A DNA stretch of 41,921 nt, from assembly GCA_001179505.1 (NCBI GenBank), contig CDMY01000618.1, positions 1 to 41,921 of the forward strand. The letters run 5' to 3'. Of this stretch, positions 12,134 to 25,690 are shown one piece after another; the first letter of the stretch is position 1, and the number at the start of each line of letters is the position of its first letter. Both the position numbers and the translations under genes were made by a program. This stretch comes from Vitrella brassicaformis (lineage: Eukaryota > Sar > Vitrellaceae). The notes beneath the pieces are model-generated. The model was not told the origin of the DNA, made no database searches, and saw only the letters and a program-made list of their open reading frames with translations.

Positions 12134-13631
12134 TCAGTAGAGGGGCTGCGAGAAAGTCTGCATTGGGATCGCCTGGCCCGTCACGACCGGCATGTCGATC
12201 GGGAAGGTGGCCAGCTCCATTTCCTGGGCTGCAGCGATCTGCGGCTGGTAGATCAGAGGCCACCCCTCCGTCGACTGCATCTGCATGGCCGCGGCGAAAG
12301 GGTCATGCATCTGCGCGGGGGGGTAGGATGGGTAAGAGAGTATGGGCGCCAGCACTGGGCCCGGCCCCCTGGGGCCAGGCGGGAAGTCGCGCGGCAGGGG
12401 CTGGTAGGTCTCGCCGCCGAGGGCGCGGGGTGGCGGCCGCTGTCTGGGGTTGTTGATCATTTCCTCAATGTCGACAAAGACGAGCGATTTGCGGCAGAGG
12501 CCTTTGCAGAAGTCGAATAGGTTGGCGCAGATGTTGGGGGAGTAGAAGTACCAGTTGGTGCGGTAAGACCGCTTGTACCGCTCGTTGGTCGTCTGGTTGG
12601 TCAACGCCAGCCACGAGTGGTAGAGCGTCAGCCATCCCACAAAGCCGCCGAACGCCACGCAGTGCAGACACCAGACCAGCGACACCCACGACTGCCAGTG
12701 GAACCGCCTCAAACTGCCTGCATTGCATGCGAGGGATGGATGGATGGATGGATGGGCAGACACGCACTCACAAACTGTCTGTCCACTTGTCTGTCCGTTC
12801 CTGTCTCCTCTCGTCTCTCTGTGTGAGTGTGTTACTTCTTTTGCTTACTGTTGAAGTCCATGTGCAGGAATCCCTTAGGAAGGTCGTATGCGAGTAGTTT
12901 GGCGTTGACGGTGAATCCCTCGAGCAGCAGTAGGCTGGTGAGCCATAGCCAGAGGAGGAAGCATGGGTGGTTGCGGGCGCCGATGCACTGGCTGACCCAG
13001 GGGCAGTGGTGGTCGAACCGGTCCACACACATGTCGCACCAGCTGCAGTGCTTACCACGCAAAGGACGCCAGATCTTGCACGTGTCACACCTGGATCATA
13101 TCCACACACACATACACACACGCAGACCAGACAAGTGTCTGTCTGTCTCTTTGTGCGTCTTCTGTGATACCATTTTCGCCAGATTCGGTGTCCGTTGACA
13201 TAGACGTCTTTGCAGGTGTTGCGTGGGTGGTCCTCAGTGGGGTGCGGGTTCCTCAGGCAGAATCCCGGCTCACGCCAGACGATCAACACGAACAGCACCA
13301 CAATCGACACCACCGTCAGGACCGGCATGTACACCAGGTGAAAGAGCACCTCCCTCTCACCCGCCAGGTCGTCGCTATGCACGTACAGCCACGGCAGCGT
13401 TACCACCACAGACCATATCACCGGCGCCAGCTTGGCCAGCAGCGTCGTCCACACAGATGGGAGGGTCTCCCGAGCCATCAGCCCCCGGCCGTCGCAGCAC
13501 ACGTCGTGGTCGCCACGCCAGCCGTCGGGGCCGATCAGCAGCTCAGGGCATGAGCATGACTGTGACGGCATGAGTGCCATGAGGTCTTCATCGACCTCGA
13601 CGATGCGCAGCGGGTCCAGTGGAGACCGCAT
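12134..13631 (-). CDS. DHHC-type palmitoyltransferase (3 exons, 428 aa)
   Basis: Exons, low to high: 12134-12717, 12849-13090, 13171-13631, read on the minus strand (1287 nt). The enzyme transfers palmitate from acyl-CoA to cysteines of membrane-associated proteins. Two membrane helices (about 61-84 and 96-119) precede an EPG motif at 121-123, the family's DPG position. The zinc-binding cysteine-rich domain starts at about residue 155 and contains DHHC at 180-183, the catalytic motif, followed by CPW. Helices 3 and 4 lie at about 197-216 and 245-268, and the TTxE motif (TTNE) is at 277-280. This is the standard four-helix topology with cytosolic catalysis. The C-terminal 140 residues are Pro-, Gln- and Met-rich. 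The upstream neighbour on the same strand is the FYVE gene, beyond the assembly gap. Confidence 0.93.
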
Positions 13632-14504
13632 TGAGTTCCTTGCTTCAAGGCAGCCTCAGGGACTCGTGATAGCGGCCGCCTGGCAGAGGGGGGAGCCTCC
13701 CAGAGCACCAACAGATGGGATGGATGAGAGGCCTCCACCGCGGAGGAACGGTCCTGTAGAGGGCAATTCGCTTAGAAAATGCCAGCCTTCTGTCGTCGAT
13801 TCGGGGGTGAATCAGTAAGATTGGGCTTGATATTGACAAAAGGCGAGACGGGATGGGCGAGCTCAAAAACGGGAAGCCCCCACGATCCCCGGCTTTTCCC
13901 ATTGCAAAGCGATGTCCAGACGAACGGGGTAGCTGTCAAATGTGTGTATGTGCCATTGTATGAATGAATCCTCCACACGCACGGCGCAGACATCTGTCTG
14001 TTTTTCTCTGTCTATCTGTCTGTCTATCACTCGCTCACTCACTCGCCCNNNNNNNNNNNNNNNNNNNNNNNNNNNNNNNNNNNNNNNNNNNNNNNNNNNN
14101 NNNNNNNNNNNNNNNNNNNNNNNNNNNNNNNNNNNNNNNNNNNNNNNNNNNNNNNNNNNNNNNNNNNNNNNNNNNNNNNNNNNNNNNNNNNNNNNNNNNN
14201 NNNNNNNNNNNNNNNNNNNNNNNNNNNNNNNNNNNNNNNNNNNNNNNNNNNNNNNNNNNNNNNNNNNNNNNNNNNNNNNNNNNNNNNNNNNNNNNNNNNN
14301 NNNNNNNNNNNNNNNNNNNNNNNNNNNNNNNNNNNNNNNNNNNNNNNNCAGGCCAGCCATACATCAGCCATCCGTCGCCTCGCGTCTTAACCACAAATAA
14401 CAAATCCCTCACTGAGTGCCCTCCACACTGCCTTGTCTCTCTGACATGATCCATCCATCCAGCCTGTCCCCTCACCCATCTGCATGCATTATGTGTCTTG
14501 GCTA
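13632..14504. other. Intergenic region interrupted by an assembly gap
   Basis: This holds the 5' flank of the DHHC gene and the 3' flank of the FYVE gene, split by a run of N. No coding region is supportable on either side of the gap. Open frames that cross the N run are artefacts. Small TCTG and ACTC tetranucleotide tracts sit at 13995-14045. Confidence 0.6.
14049..14348. other. Assembly gap (300 N)
   Basis: Exactly 300 consecutive N are present, a round number that suggests either a placeholder or an estimated scaffold gap. The left edge is an ACTC-repeat tract, so a simple-repeat expansion may have broken the assembly. Confidence 0.98.
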
Positions 14505-17423
<2,919 letters not shown>

Positions 17424-17845
17424 GATCATTGGAGCGACGGATGGGATGGGATGGATGGATAGATGCTGACAGACAGACGGCCTGACTGAGCTGACTGGTG
17501 TGGTGAAGAAGAAAGCCACAACAGTGAGATCCTGGTTATCAGCAGCTGCCCTGTGCGCCTGATAAATGCGGGAACGTTGAAGAGTCGAACGCTGCGAGCT
17601 TGGCCAAGAGATTCTCGAGCTCGCACTTTCCGTTTCCTTCTTCGGCGCTTTCGGCATCTCCTTTGATATAGATGTACATGTAGCAGTCTGATTCATCGCC
17701 TCTTTTCCAGATGACGATGGATGCCAGCGCTGTTCAGGCGAGAAGAGCAGCGGGGCCGAGCAAAGCACGGAGATCCCGGCGTGAATCATCGTGTGTGCTG
17801 TCTGTGTTTCTGTGATTGTGTCGTTTGTCATGGGAATCTCTGCAG
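17424..17845. other. Divergent promoter region
   Basis: These 422 bp separate the start codons of the FYVE gene (-) and the unrecognised gene (+). No coding region is supportable. The sequence just before 17846 (pyrimidine-rich, ending CTCTGCAG) looks like a splice acceptor, so the downstream gene may have a 5' UTR intron here. Confidence 0.5.
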
Positions 17846-19677
17846 ATGTCAACGTCGGCGATGCGGCAGCAGCTGCTGGCACAGATAACAGGCTATCAGA
17901 CCAATCAGGCGAGGGTACGCAATCAACACACTCATTCATTCATTCACTCACTCACTCACTCAGTCCATCGCTCATCGGTGCCTGTGTGTGTGCTGCGGTG
18001 TACAGGTCAACAATTGCATCGGCCGACTCTCTCAGCTGGACACCGCTGCGATTACACCCCTGGTGCGGCCAGACTGCCACACAATGACAGCACAAAGGCC
18101 TCTGTGTCATGGTGCTGTCGTGTGCTCTCGTGCGGTTCATTCGTCAGATGTTGGCCAGGGGTCAGTCGTCAGCTCGCCAACGAATCGGCCCGTCTGGCCC
18201 AGCTGGCGGACGACATCGACTCGACCATCGCACTCACAACACACACCCGCACTCAGGTGAGAGAGAGACCACACACAGGCACACAGCTGCCGGTGTGTCT
18301 TTCTATGTGTCATCAGGCCCAGCGGCGGTTGCACCTGACTGACATTCCCGCCGAGCCGATGAGTATCGTCCTGGCACTCTCTGACCCCACCGCCGTCGGC
18401 CGACTCAAGGCGACAGCCCGTCACTTGAGAAACGCCCTGCGGCCCATCATCCGCCGTATTCGGCTGCGGAAGGCCATCGAGTGTGCGGGGGTGGGCGGTG
18501 TGGTGCGGTTCGACGATCAGCTGTGCCACGGCGATGTGATGAAGGCCATGTGGGTGGTGGAGGAGGGGGGCGAGGGTGGCTGGGGGGAGGCGGCGGACAC
18601 ACTCAGATTCGCTGAGCATTTTGGCTATTGCCAGCTGCCGGTCACTGTGGGTGCTGGAGATCTGCAGATACACGCTAGCAAGGCGGTAAGCGCGACACAC
18701 ATGAGAAGAGGCAATGGGGCAATGGGTGGATGGCTCTCTGTGTGCTTGTGTGTGTGTTGGCTGCAGGAGTACTGATCGCTGGCCCGTTTCTGTGCGCAGT
18801 GGATGCTCGTCGGCCGCCATGTGGCCCTCCGCCGGCCCACTGGCCAGCATGACGGCACCCTCCAGCTGTTCCGCCGCACCAACGAGATCCGCGCCATCCG
18901 CAACCAACCCAACTTCGCCATCACCATTAACCCGCCCCTCCCCCACCCCACCCGCCGCGGCCATCCCTTCTCCCACCACCCCTTCCAGCAGCACGCCAAG
19001 CCGCACGACCCGCCCGTCCGCTCCCGCATTCTGTGGCAGTTTGGTGCGGGCTGGGCGACAGCTGACGCCAACGACGGGAATGTTTACGCGTCGACGAGTT
19101 CCCTGCTGAAGCTTCTGTTGCTGGTTCACCGGAGGGTGGTTGTGAGCGGCACGTCCGGCTCAGGAACAGTGATGGTGGACCGGTAAGTGGATGGACGGCA
19201 GGCCACTCCAGGGTAGATGGCCTACGTTGTGTGTCCTGCGTCCATGTGTGTATGTCAGGAGTGTGCGTGGTGGCCATCTGGATCGCATGCTGACTCGATC
19301 GCCGCACACGCCCCTTGACGCATGCTCACACGTGCTGACATTTGAGGCGGTCGGTGGGGCGTGTGGGCAGTCGCATGTGCTGACATCATCGGCCGACCCG
19401 TTCACCGCATGGGTTTCCCCTGGCGTCCTTCCAGGCGAAAACCAGAACGGTACGCATACACCTAAGAGACCAGCAAACCCGCAATGCCTGTTGTGCCGTC
19501 CTGTGGCCTCTTCTCTGTCTGCGTGCAGTGCGCGTCACCATCTATACCACCGAGGCTGCAGCAGCAGGTGTGGCCCATCACGCGCCATTCGCCCAACGAT
19601 TCCCCCTGACGGCAGCCAAAGTGCGTCTCGTCCTCGGCCTCATCGCACCCATCATCCTCGACGGCCAGGCACCTTAG
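17846..19677 (+). CDS. Unrecognised protein with N-terminal helical region and duplicated last exon (7 exons, 433 aa)
   Basis: Exons: 17846-17914, 18006-18062, 18173-18256, 18317-18685, 18800-19182, 19259-19449, 19529-19677 (1302 nt). I do not recognise the family. Residues 1-75 are helical and Gln/Leu/Ala-rich, likely coiled coil. Around residues 82-115 a stretch starting LTDIPAEP with Leu/Ile spacing loosely resembles an F-box, but this is weak. The middle is a mixed alpha/beta-looking region with a His/Pro-rich loop (exon 18800-19182). The final exon encodes 49 residues ending LDGQAP and is repeated downstream. The second intron donor (GTGCGG) is poor, so that junction is the least certain. 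Short introns carry the usual TGTC/CACT tetranucleotides. No targeting signal is obvious. Confidence 0.65.
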
Positions 19678-20117
19678 ACAGAAGGTGAGGGCCAGATAGA
19701 GGACGCAGAGGACCCGATGTATGTGCTGTTGTGTGGGTGATGGTGTGTTCTGCAGGGTGGCTGGCTGACGTCAAGGAAAGACACACAACTTGCAGTAGCG
19801 GACTGGGTGCTGCATGATGGACATGAGTGCGTGCGCAAGGTCTGGGTGTGACGAATGCGTGTTGAAAGCATTATTCCCGAGTCGCCTACCCACATACGTA
19901 AGACCAGCAAACCCACAACACCCCCATGCTGTCGTATGGCCTGATTCTGTGCTCATGGCTGCGTGCAGGGCGCATCATGATTCATACCAGCGAGGCTGCT
20001 GCAGCAGGTGTGGCCAATGACGCGCCCTTCGCCCAGCGATTCCCCCTGACGGCAGCCAAAGTGCGTCGCGCCCTCGGCCTCACCGCCCCCATCGTCCTCG
20101 ACGGCCAGGCGCCATAA
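19529..20117 (+). repeat. Tandem duplication of the terminal exon (copies 19529-19677 and 19969-20117)
   Basis: Both copies are 149 nt, follow a GCGTGCAG acceptor and end in a stop (TAG in the first, TAA in the second). Their 49-residue products match at 38 positions, with the core FAQRFPLTAAKVR and the end LDGQAP unchanged. The similarity extends into the upstream intron (AGACCAGCAAACC near 19468 and 19901) and downstream past the stop (ACAGAAGGTGAGGGC, then a GTGTGGGTG...GCAGGG block near 19732 and 20166). The copy spacing is 440 bp. Either exon can join the exon ending at 19449 in the same phase. Confidence 0.85.
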
Positions 20118-21053
20118 GACAGAAGGTGAGGGCACACACATAATGCAGATGACTTGGTATGTATTGTGTGGGTGTTGGTGCGTGTTCCGCAGGGCGACTG
20201 GATGGTTTCAACGAAGGAGACACGAGTAACTGACTGTCTGCCGGGTGAGCGGAGGAGTGTCTGGTGGTGTCTGATGGACAGTGTCCATTGTATCCGCTGG
20301 CCACATGTCTGAAAGACTGCCTCGTAGGAAACTCTGGCTTTGAGTGAGGGGACAGGAGAGGGGGGGATTAGTGCATGTGGGAGGGGGGGGGAGAGCCCTC
20401 GCTCGCCATGCCATGTGATGGTGATGGATGGGACGGTTATACACAAGGGACCGATCGATCGCAGACAGACGACGTACAGACGAGCTGCTTCATCAGTCAA
20501 AGTTATTTGCATTCGTTCGCAGGTACGCAAACGACAGTCAGTCCGCTGTTGTGCTGCTCGTGTCGTCATCGATCAGATAGACAGAGAGACAGGAATGACA
20601 TGACATGCATCGCATCGCATCTTGTCACAACGACAAAATGACTGACAGAAAGGCCGACCACCACAGCAGTCAGTCAGTCAATCAACATTACTCACTCACA
20701 AATAAAGGCTCAAAACAGACACACACTTACACACAGACAGCCACATCCCTCCTGCAGTCAGTCCACAACTGCCCGCCCAACCCAGCTGCCGGCCATTCAT
20801 CCACCCATGGGCCGACCCCATCGGCCGATGTATGTGTGGATGGAATGCCCATCACCACTCGACGCCGACTCTGCTGCGACGCGCCCCTCTTATGTCGGCC
20901 GCGGGACCCACATGCCGCGGGTGAATGGGCGTACGGATGCTCTGGGGACACAGACATGACATTGACATGACCGCATCGCATCGCATCAATCGTTTGTATG
21001 TCTCTGTGGTGTGGTGAGCTGTCTACTGTACTGTACGTCCCGGCACAGCATAC
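20118..21053. other. Convergent intergenic region
   Basis: This lies between the duplicated-exon gene (+) and the PHT1-like gene (-). It holds GCATC pentamer runs (20607-20620, 20970-20987), a G-rich tract (20380-20393) and CAGT tetranucleotides. One possible use is an alternative last exon of the PHT1-like gene at 20852-20941. No independent gene is supportable. Confidence 0.5.
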
Positions 21054-23998
21054 CTACATACCTACCTGTGGTTGCGATTCGGGTGTGAGGAATACGGCGT
21101 ATTTTGCGTCGAGCGTCATGAGCTCCTCCTGCACCGGCTTGACGTGCGGCGTGTAAATCATCGTGCACAACGTACCTGTGGGGGGTGGCACACACAGAGC
21201 CGAGCCGAGCCAGCCAAGCCCAGTGTAGTGTGTGCCTTCCCTTCTGGCTGGCGTGTTGGTGTGTGTAGGGTAGGGTACGCTTACCAAGTATGGCGGTGAG
21301 GCAGCAGATTAGTAGGTTGAGTGAGCGTGTCGACTGCTCCAGGAGGGCCCAGGAGAAGACCAGGCCCAGGAGGGCACCCACACGGGCTGCTGCTGTCGCA
21401 ATGCCGTGAAACGTCCCGCGCACCTGATGTCATGCGGCACCCACACAGAGATACACACAGGTGGGCAGGGCATGTGTGTCACACTGCCTGCGGTGGACGG
21501 AGCACAGCACAGCACAGCACATACCTGTGTGTGGAAGCACTCGAGGGGTATGAGGTATGTGGTGAGGTTGGGGGGGAAGTTGAAGAACCTAAACACCGAG
21601 TCGTACAAGAGTGACGCGCCCACGTAGTCACGGATCTTGTGGCTCGAGTAACTTGATATACTGCATACCCACATCACACCACATGACATGAAAACAAACA
21701 CGCCATGCAGCCCAGCCAACACAACACACCAAAAGATACATCACATCCAATGTCCCCTCTCCTCTCCGGTGTGTATCATGTCATGTGTGTGTCTGACCGA
21801 CGCCTAGATTGACTGACTGACCTGTACAGTGAGAGCGCCAGTCCGTAGAAGACAAAGGCCAGCACCACAAAACCGACTAGCTGCAGCTGCACACATGACA
21901 TCACATAACACAAGATACAACACACAAGGAGAGGAGAGGAGAGCGGGAGACGGTAGGTACAGACACAGCACACTGAATGAATGGGGGGTGCCTCTGGTCC
22001 TCGCCTGGCCTGGCGCCTGGCCCACCTACCTGTTTGGGTGCCATGGCCGATATGAGGAAGATGGCCAGCACGTAGCCCACAAATGACACAGACACCACAA
22101 CTGCATTGCATGGCACCCAACCACGCCACACACACACACGACAGAAAGGAAGAAACATACACAGACACGCACACGCCCATGCGCTCATTAAATCTGCTGG
22201 CTGCCTGGCCTGGCCTGGGCTGGCTGACCGAGTGATGTGAGGTTCTGTTGCCATGCGCTGTCGTAGCCCCTGATCTGGTGGACGAGAAGGAAGTGGAAGA
22301 CGCCGTTGCCGTAGAAGGTAAAGTCAAACAGCGCCCACGGCAGCGTCACACCCAAAATGGCCCGCATCGTACGCCGACCGTAACGACACGTCGTCCGCAG
22401 GAAACCGCAGAAATGCTGCCGGGTGCGGTGGAGCTTGTACACCTGCATGCCATGCACGACAGACACGATTGCACACATTTATCCATTCACATGTGCACTC
22501 TCTCCCTCTCTCTCTCTCTGTCTGTGTGTGTGTGTGTGTGTGTGTTGCGATAGTACCTCCGGTTCTCTGCATGCGATGAGTGTGATGAAGAAAAGGATGA
22601 TGGAGGGGACCACTGGAACGACCACGAGAATCCTGACAGACACCACACCCCCACACACACGCAGATACCTCCCATACGACCACAGGTGGCTGGGTGGCTG
22701 GGTGGACTGTTGTGTAGCTCTCCCATCCCCCCCTCCCTGACCTCCACGCGAGCCCCCTGGTCATGCTGGGGACATATCGAAAAGCTATTACCACCGTCAG
22801 CCGAACCAAGATGTGCGCCAAACCTGTTTGATTTGATCCCATCAATCACACCAGACCACACCAGGCAGACACAAGACAATGAATGACCCACACATCACCC
22901 AACCCTGTTTGGCCGCTTCAGCTGTCTGTCTGTGTGTCTGTGTGTGTACCTTACCCTGCATGCAGAAGAGGCAGGCCACTTGCACATGCCTTCCCGGGTA
23001 CACGGCCAGCTTCTCTCTCCCCTTCCCTCGCCGCCCGCCCAGCCCCAACACGTCAGGCTGGATCTGACCCGTACCCTCAAAGTTGCTGCCCCGCCTTAGC
23101 CGCTCCCTACTCCTCTCCCTCTCCCCCTCCTCGGCATCCTCCTGACTATGCTCATGCTCACGCTCTTCCTCTTCGTCTTCCTCATCGCCGTCATGCACCG
23201 ACGCAACCATGCTCTCGATGGCGAAGGTCCCCACCACCGGATACAGACCGCAGCAGCCGAACGACAACAGAGTGCCCACCAGAAAGATCAGCAGAGACCA
23301 CACCCACGACGGCAGGACACTCGCTTGTGCAGGGTGCAGCTGCATGGCGGCGATGTTGACCTGCCCGGTGAGCACGAAGCACCCCGCCGAGCCCGCACAC
23401 ATGACGACGAAGCAAGCCAGGAGAGCCTTCTTGCGGCCGTAGTAGTCGGCCGCAAAGCCGAACAGGAGGGCGCCGATGCCCTGCATGGCGAAGTGCAGGA
23501 TGAGGAAGAGTTTGATGAGGAGCTCTGTCTGGGGCTGCAGGGGCAGGTTGGTGCTCGGCAGGATCGACAGGGAGGCTATCATCCACGCGCACAGGAAGAA
23601 GGCCGCAAAACTCACCCACACACGGACAGGACGCTGTGGTGGTGGCACACCACACCCACACACACAGACACACACAGGGGGGGGGACCAATCCATACCAC
23701 AAGTGTGGTGTGGCGTCAGATCAGATCCATTCGTTCCACTCACTTGCTGCAGTCTGCCATCGATGATCTCCTGCTTGTATCCCCTCCCAAAACAGCCCGA
23801 ACTTGCAGCAGCAGCCTCCCTCCCTCGCTCGTCGAAGGTCACTCCCCGTGCCGCGCTGCCCTCTGGCGGTCTGATGAGCGACTCGTGTCCCCCCGACGAG
23901 TCAGCCACCACATTGCGTGCGTTGGGGTGATGGGTGGGCGACTTGCCTTCCGTCCCGATGAGTGGCGACCGGAGATCTTTGCGCACCGACTCACTCAT
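21054..23998 (-). CDS. PHT1/PHO84-like MFS transporter (10 exons, 612 aa)
   Basis: Exons, low to high: 21054-21175, 21285-21423, 21525-21660, 21822-21886, 22030-22100, 22229-22442, 22557-22632, 22742-22823, 22955-23633, 23744-23998 (1839 nt). It is a predicted plasma- or organelle-membrane symporter of the phosphate:H+ branch of the major facilitator superfamily. An 85-residue soluble N-terminus precedes 12 hydrophobic segments. The MFS loop motif appears as GFAADYYGRKKAL. The segment LPWALFDFTFYGNGVF matches the PHT1 'WFLLDIxFYxxxLF' region, and IPLECF...RGTFHGIATAAARVGA matches the PHT1 'IPxExFPxxxRxTxHGIxxAxGKxGA' signature. The central loop is highly charged (Glu/Asp/Arg). The 3' end is uncertain: reading on gives TAG at 21054, but a good GTAGGT donor at 21065 could splice to 20852-20941. 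Phosphate as substrate is inferred from family resemblance. Confidence 0.85.
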
Positions 23999-24723
23999 CG
24001 ATGGATGCAACAAATCGATGGGTGTGCTCGTCGGGACCCACGCCTGACGATCTTTGTCGTGTCCCTTCCCCGCGTGGCAGTTCCTCCCGGCTAAGCTCGC
24101 AGATGCCGTGTGCGTGTGTGTAGGGGTGTGAGTGTGGATGTGGGCGTGGTCTGTGTGTGTGTCTTGCCGCCCTTCTACTTATCCCAGCGGTGATGTGTAT
24201 ATGGGCGTGCACTGAGGGGGTCTACGGGTCGGCCGCCTGCCGCCCCTCTCCGCCATGGAGAGTGGGGCGGCGGCGCGCTCTCATACACCCCCAGCACTCC
24301 GTGCGTGGTTGTTATAAGGGCGTGTTTGTGTGTGACTGGGCGATCTGCACTGGCTGGCCACCTGGGGATGGGCGGTATCTACGTATGGAGTCATGGTGCA
24401 GGATGCACGCATGCACGCCGCCTTCAAGCTGCTGCTGGGGTGGCGTGTGTGCGACGTTGTGTGCCTGCCTGTATGTTGCCGTCGTTCGCAGCGCATTGCA
24501 TATCCTCCTGTTTGCTGCATCTGCCCTCTGCGTGCTGCGTGTTGCGTGTCCGGGTTGCCTGTTAGGGTGCGTGTTTTCATGTTGGACAGACCAACAGGGG
24601 ACTTGGCCGCCAGGCCGCCTAGGGTGCTCCCTGAAACCGCTGCCGTGAATCCCCCCGCTGCTGACCGTGAGTTCCAAATCTGCCTCCCACAGGCTCGAAA
24701 AGTGTGTTGTTGATAGCCAGACA
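23999..24723. other. Divergent promoter region of transporter and helicase genes
   Basis: These 725 bp lie between the start codons of the PHT1-like gene (-) and the DEAD-box gene (+). No domain-bearing coding region is seen on either strand. A GTGTGTGT-type tract lies at 24111-24162. No conserved promoter element can be named with confidence. Confidence 0.55.
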
Positions 24724-25654
24724 ATGGAAGAAGAGGCAGGCCGCAAGAAAAGACGGAGGAAGACCACGGCCAGAAGAGTCGACGAAACCAAGGACGCCGG
24801 AATGGAGGAAGATCATCAGGTCCAGACCTCACAGCACACTTCCGAGGAGCCAGCTGAGGACGAGAGTGCCCCTGCAGCAGCCGACTTCAGCTCACTGCTC
24901 GACATTCGCCGCATGCTTAATCCCACAGCCGTCCGCCAGTCGCCACGGCCGCCGCCCAACGAGAAAACGGGAGATCAAGACGATAAGGATGATGCCGAGG
25001 ACGCCAAGTCGCTGTTTGGTGAAGGTGGTGTCACTGATCAGGGTGCTGGTCCACCGTCTGGTTCATCAGCGACGGAAGCGGCCACTCCGCGGCCCGATTG
25101 GACGTCGCGATACTGGGTGGTGCAGCCCATGAAGGCAGCAGCAGCAATGGCTGATGAAGAGCAAGAGGAGAAGCAAGGTGGTGGCCAGAGAAAGAAGAGG
25201 AAGAGGAAGCGGGGCGCCTCTGCTGATAATAACAATGGGTTTGACGAGGGAAGTGTCGGTGGGTGGTTCTCCAAGTGGGGCGTTGCGCTGCATCCGAGGG
25301 TGGTGGACGTGCTCAGACGCAACTCGATTGGACATCTTTTCCCAAGTGAGACCGTGGCCTGGACGACACGACGGGCGGAGAGGGCCGCGTGTGTTTGTGT
25401 TGTGTTGTTTTGTTATCTCTTATGGTATTGTGTTGTGTTGTGTGCAGTTCAGGAGGCTGTGATTCCGTTCTTGCTTCGCGGCTCCGATGCCGACGTGGAC
25501 TCTTCATTCGCATCGGACATGTGCGTGGCGGCGCCCACAGGTGAGGGATACATGGATGGAGGGATGGATGAATATATGGGTGGATGAGCTGACAGATACA
25601 CACAACCGCACGCACACACGGACACGGACGTTTTCAATGCCAATGGCTTCACTT

Positions 25655-25690
<36 letters not shown>

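Noticed and set aside
23148-23930. 260-codon plus-strand open frame opposite the PHT1-like gene
   Set aside because: It is antisense to exon 22955-23633, which encodes membrane helices and the GRKK motif, and shows no domain of its own.
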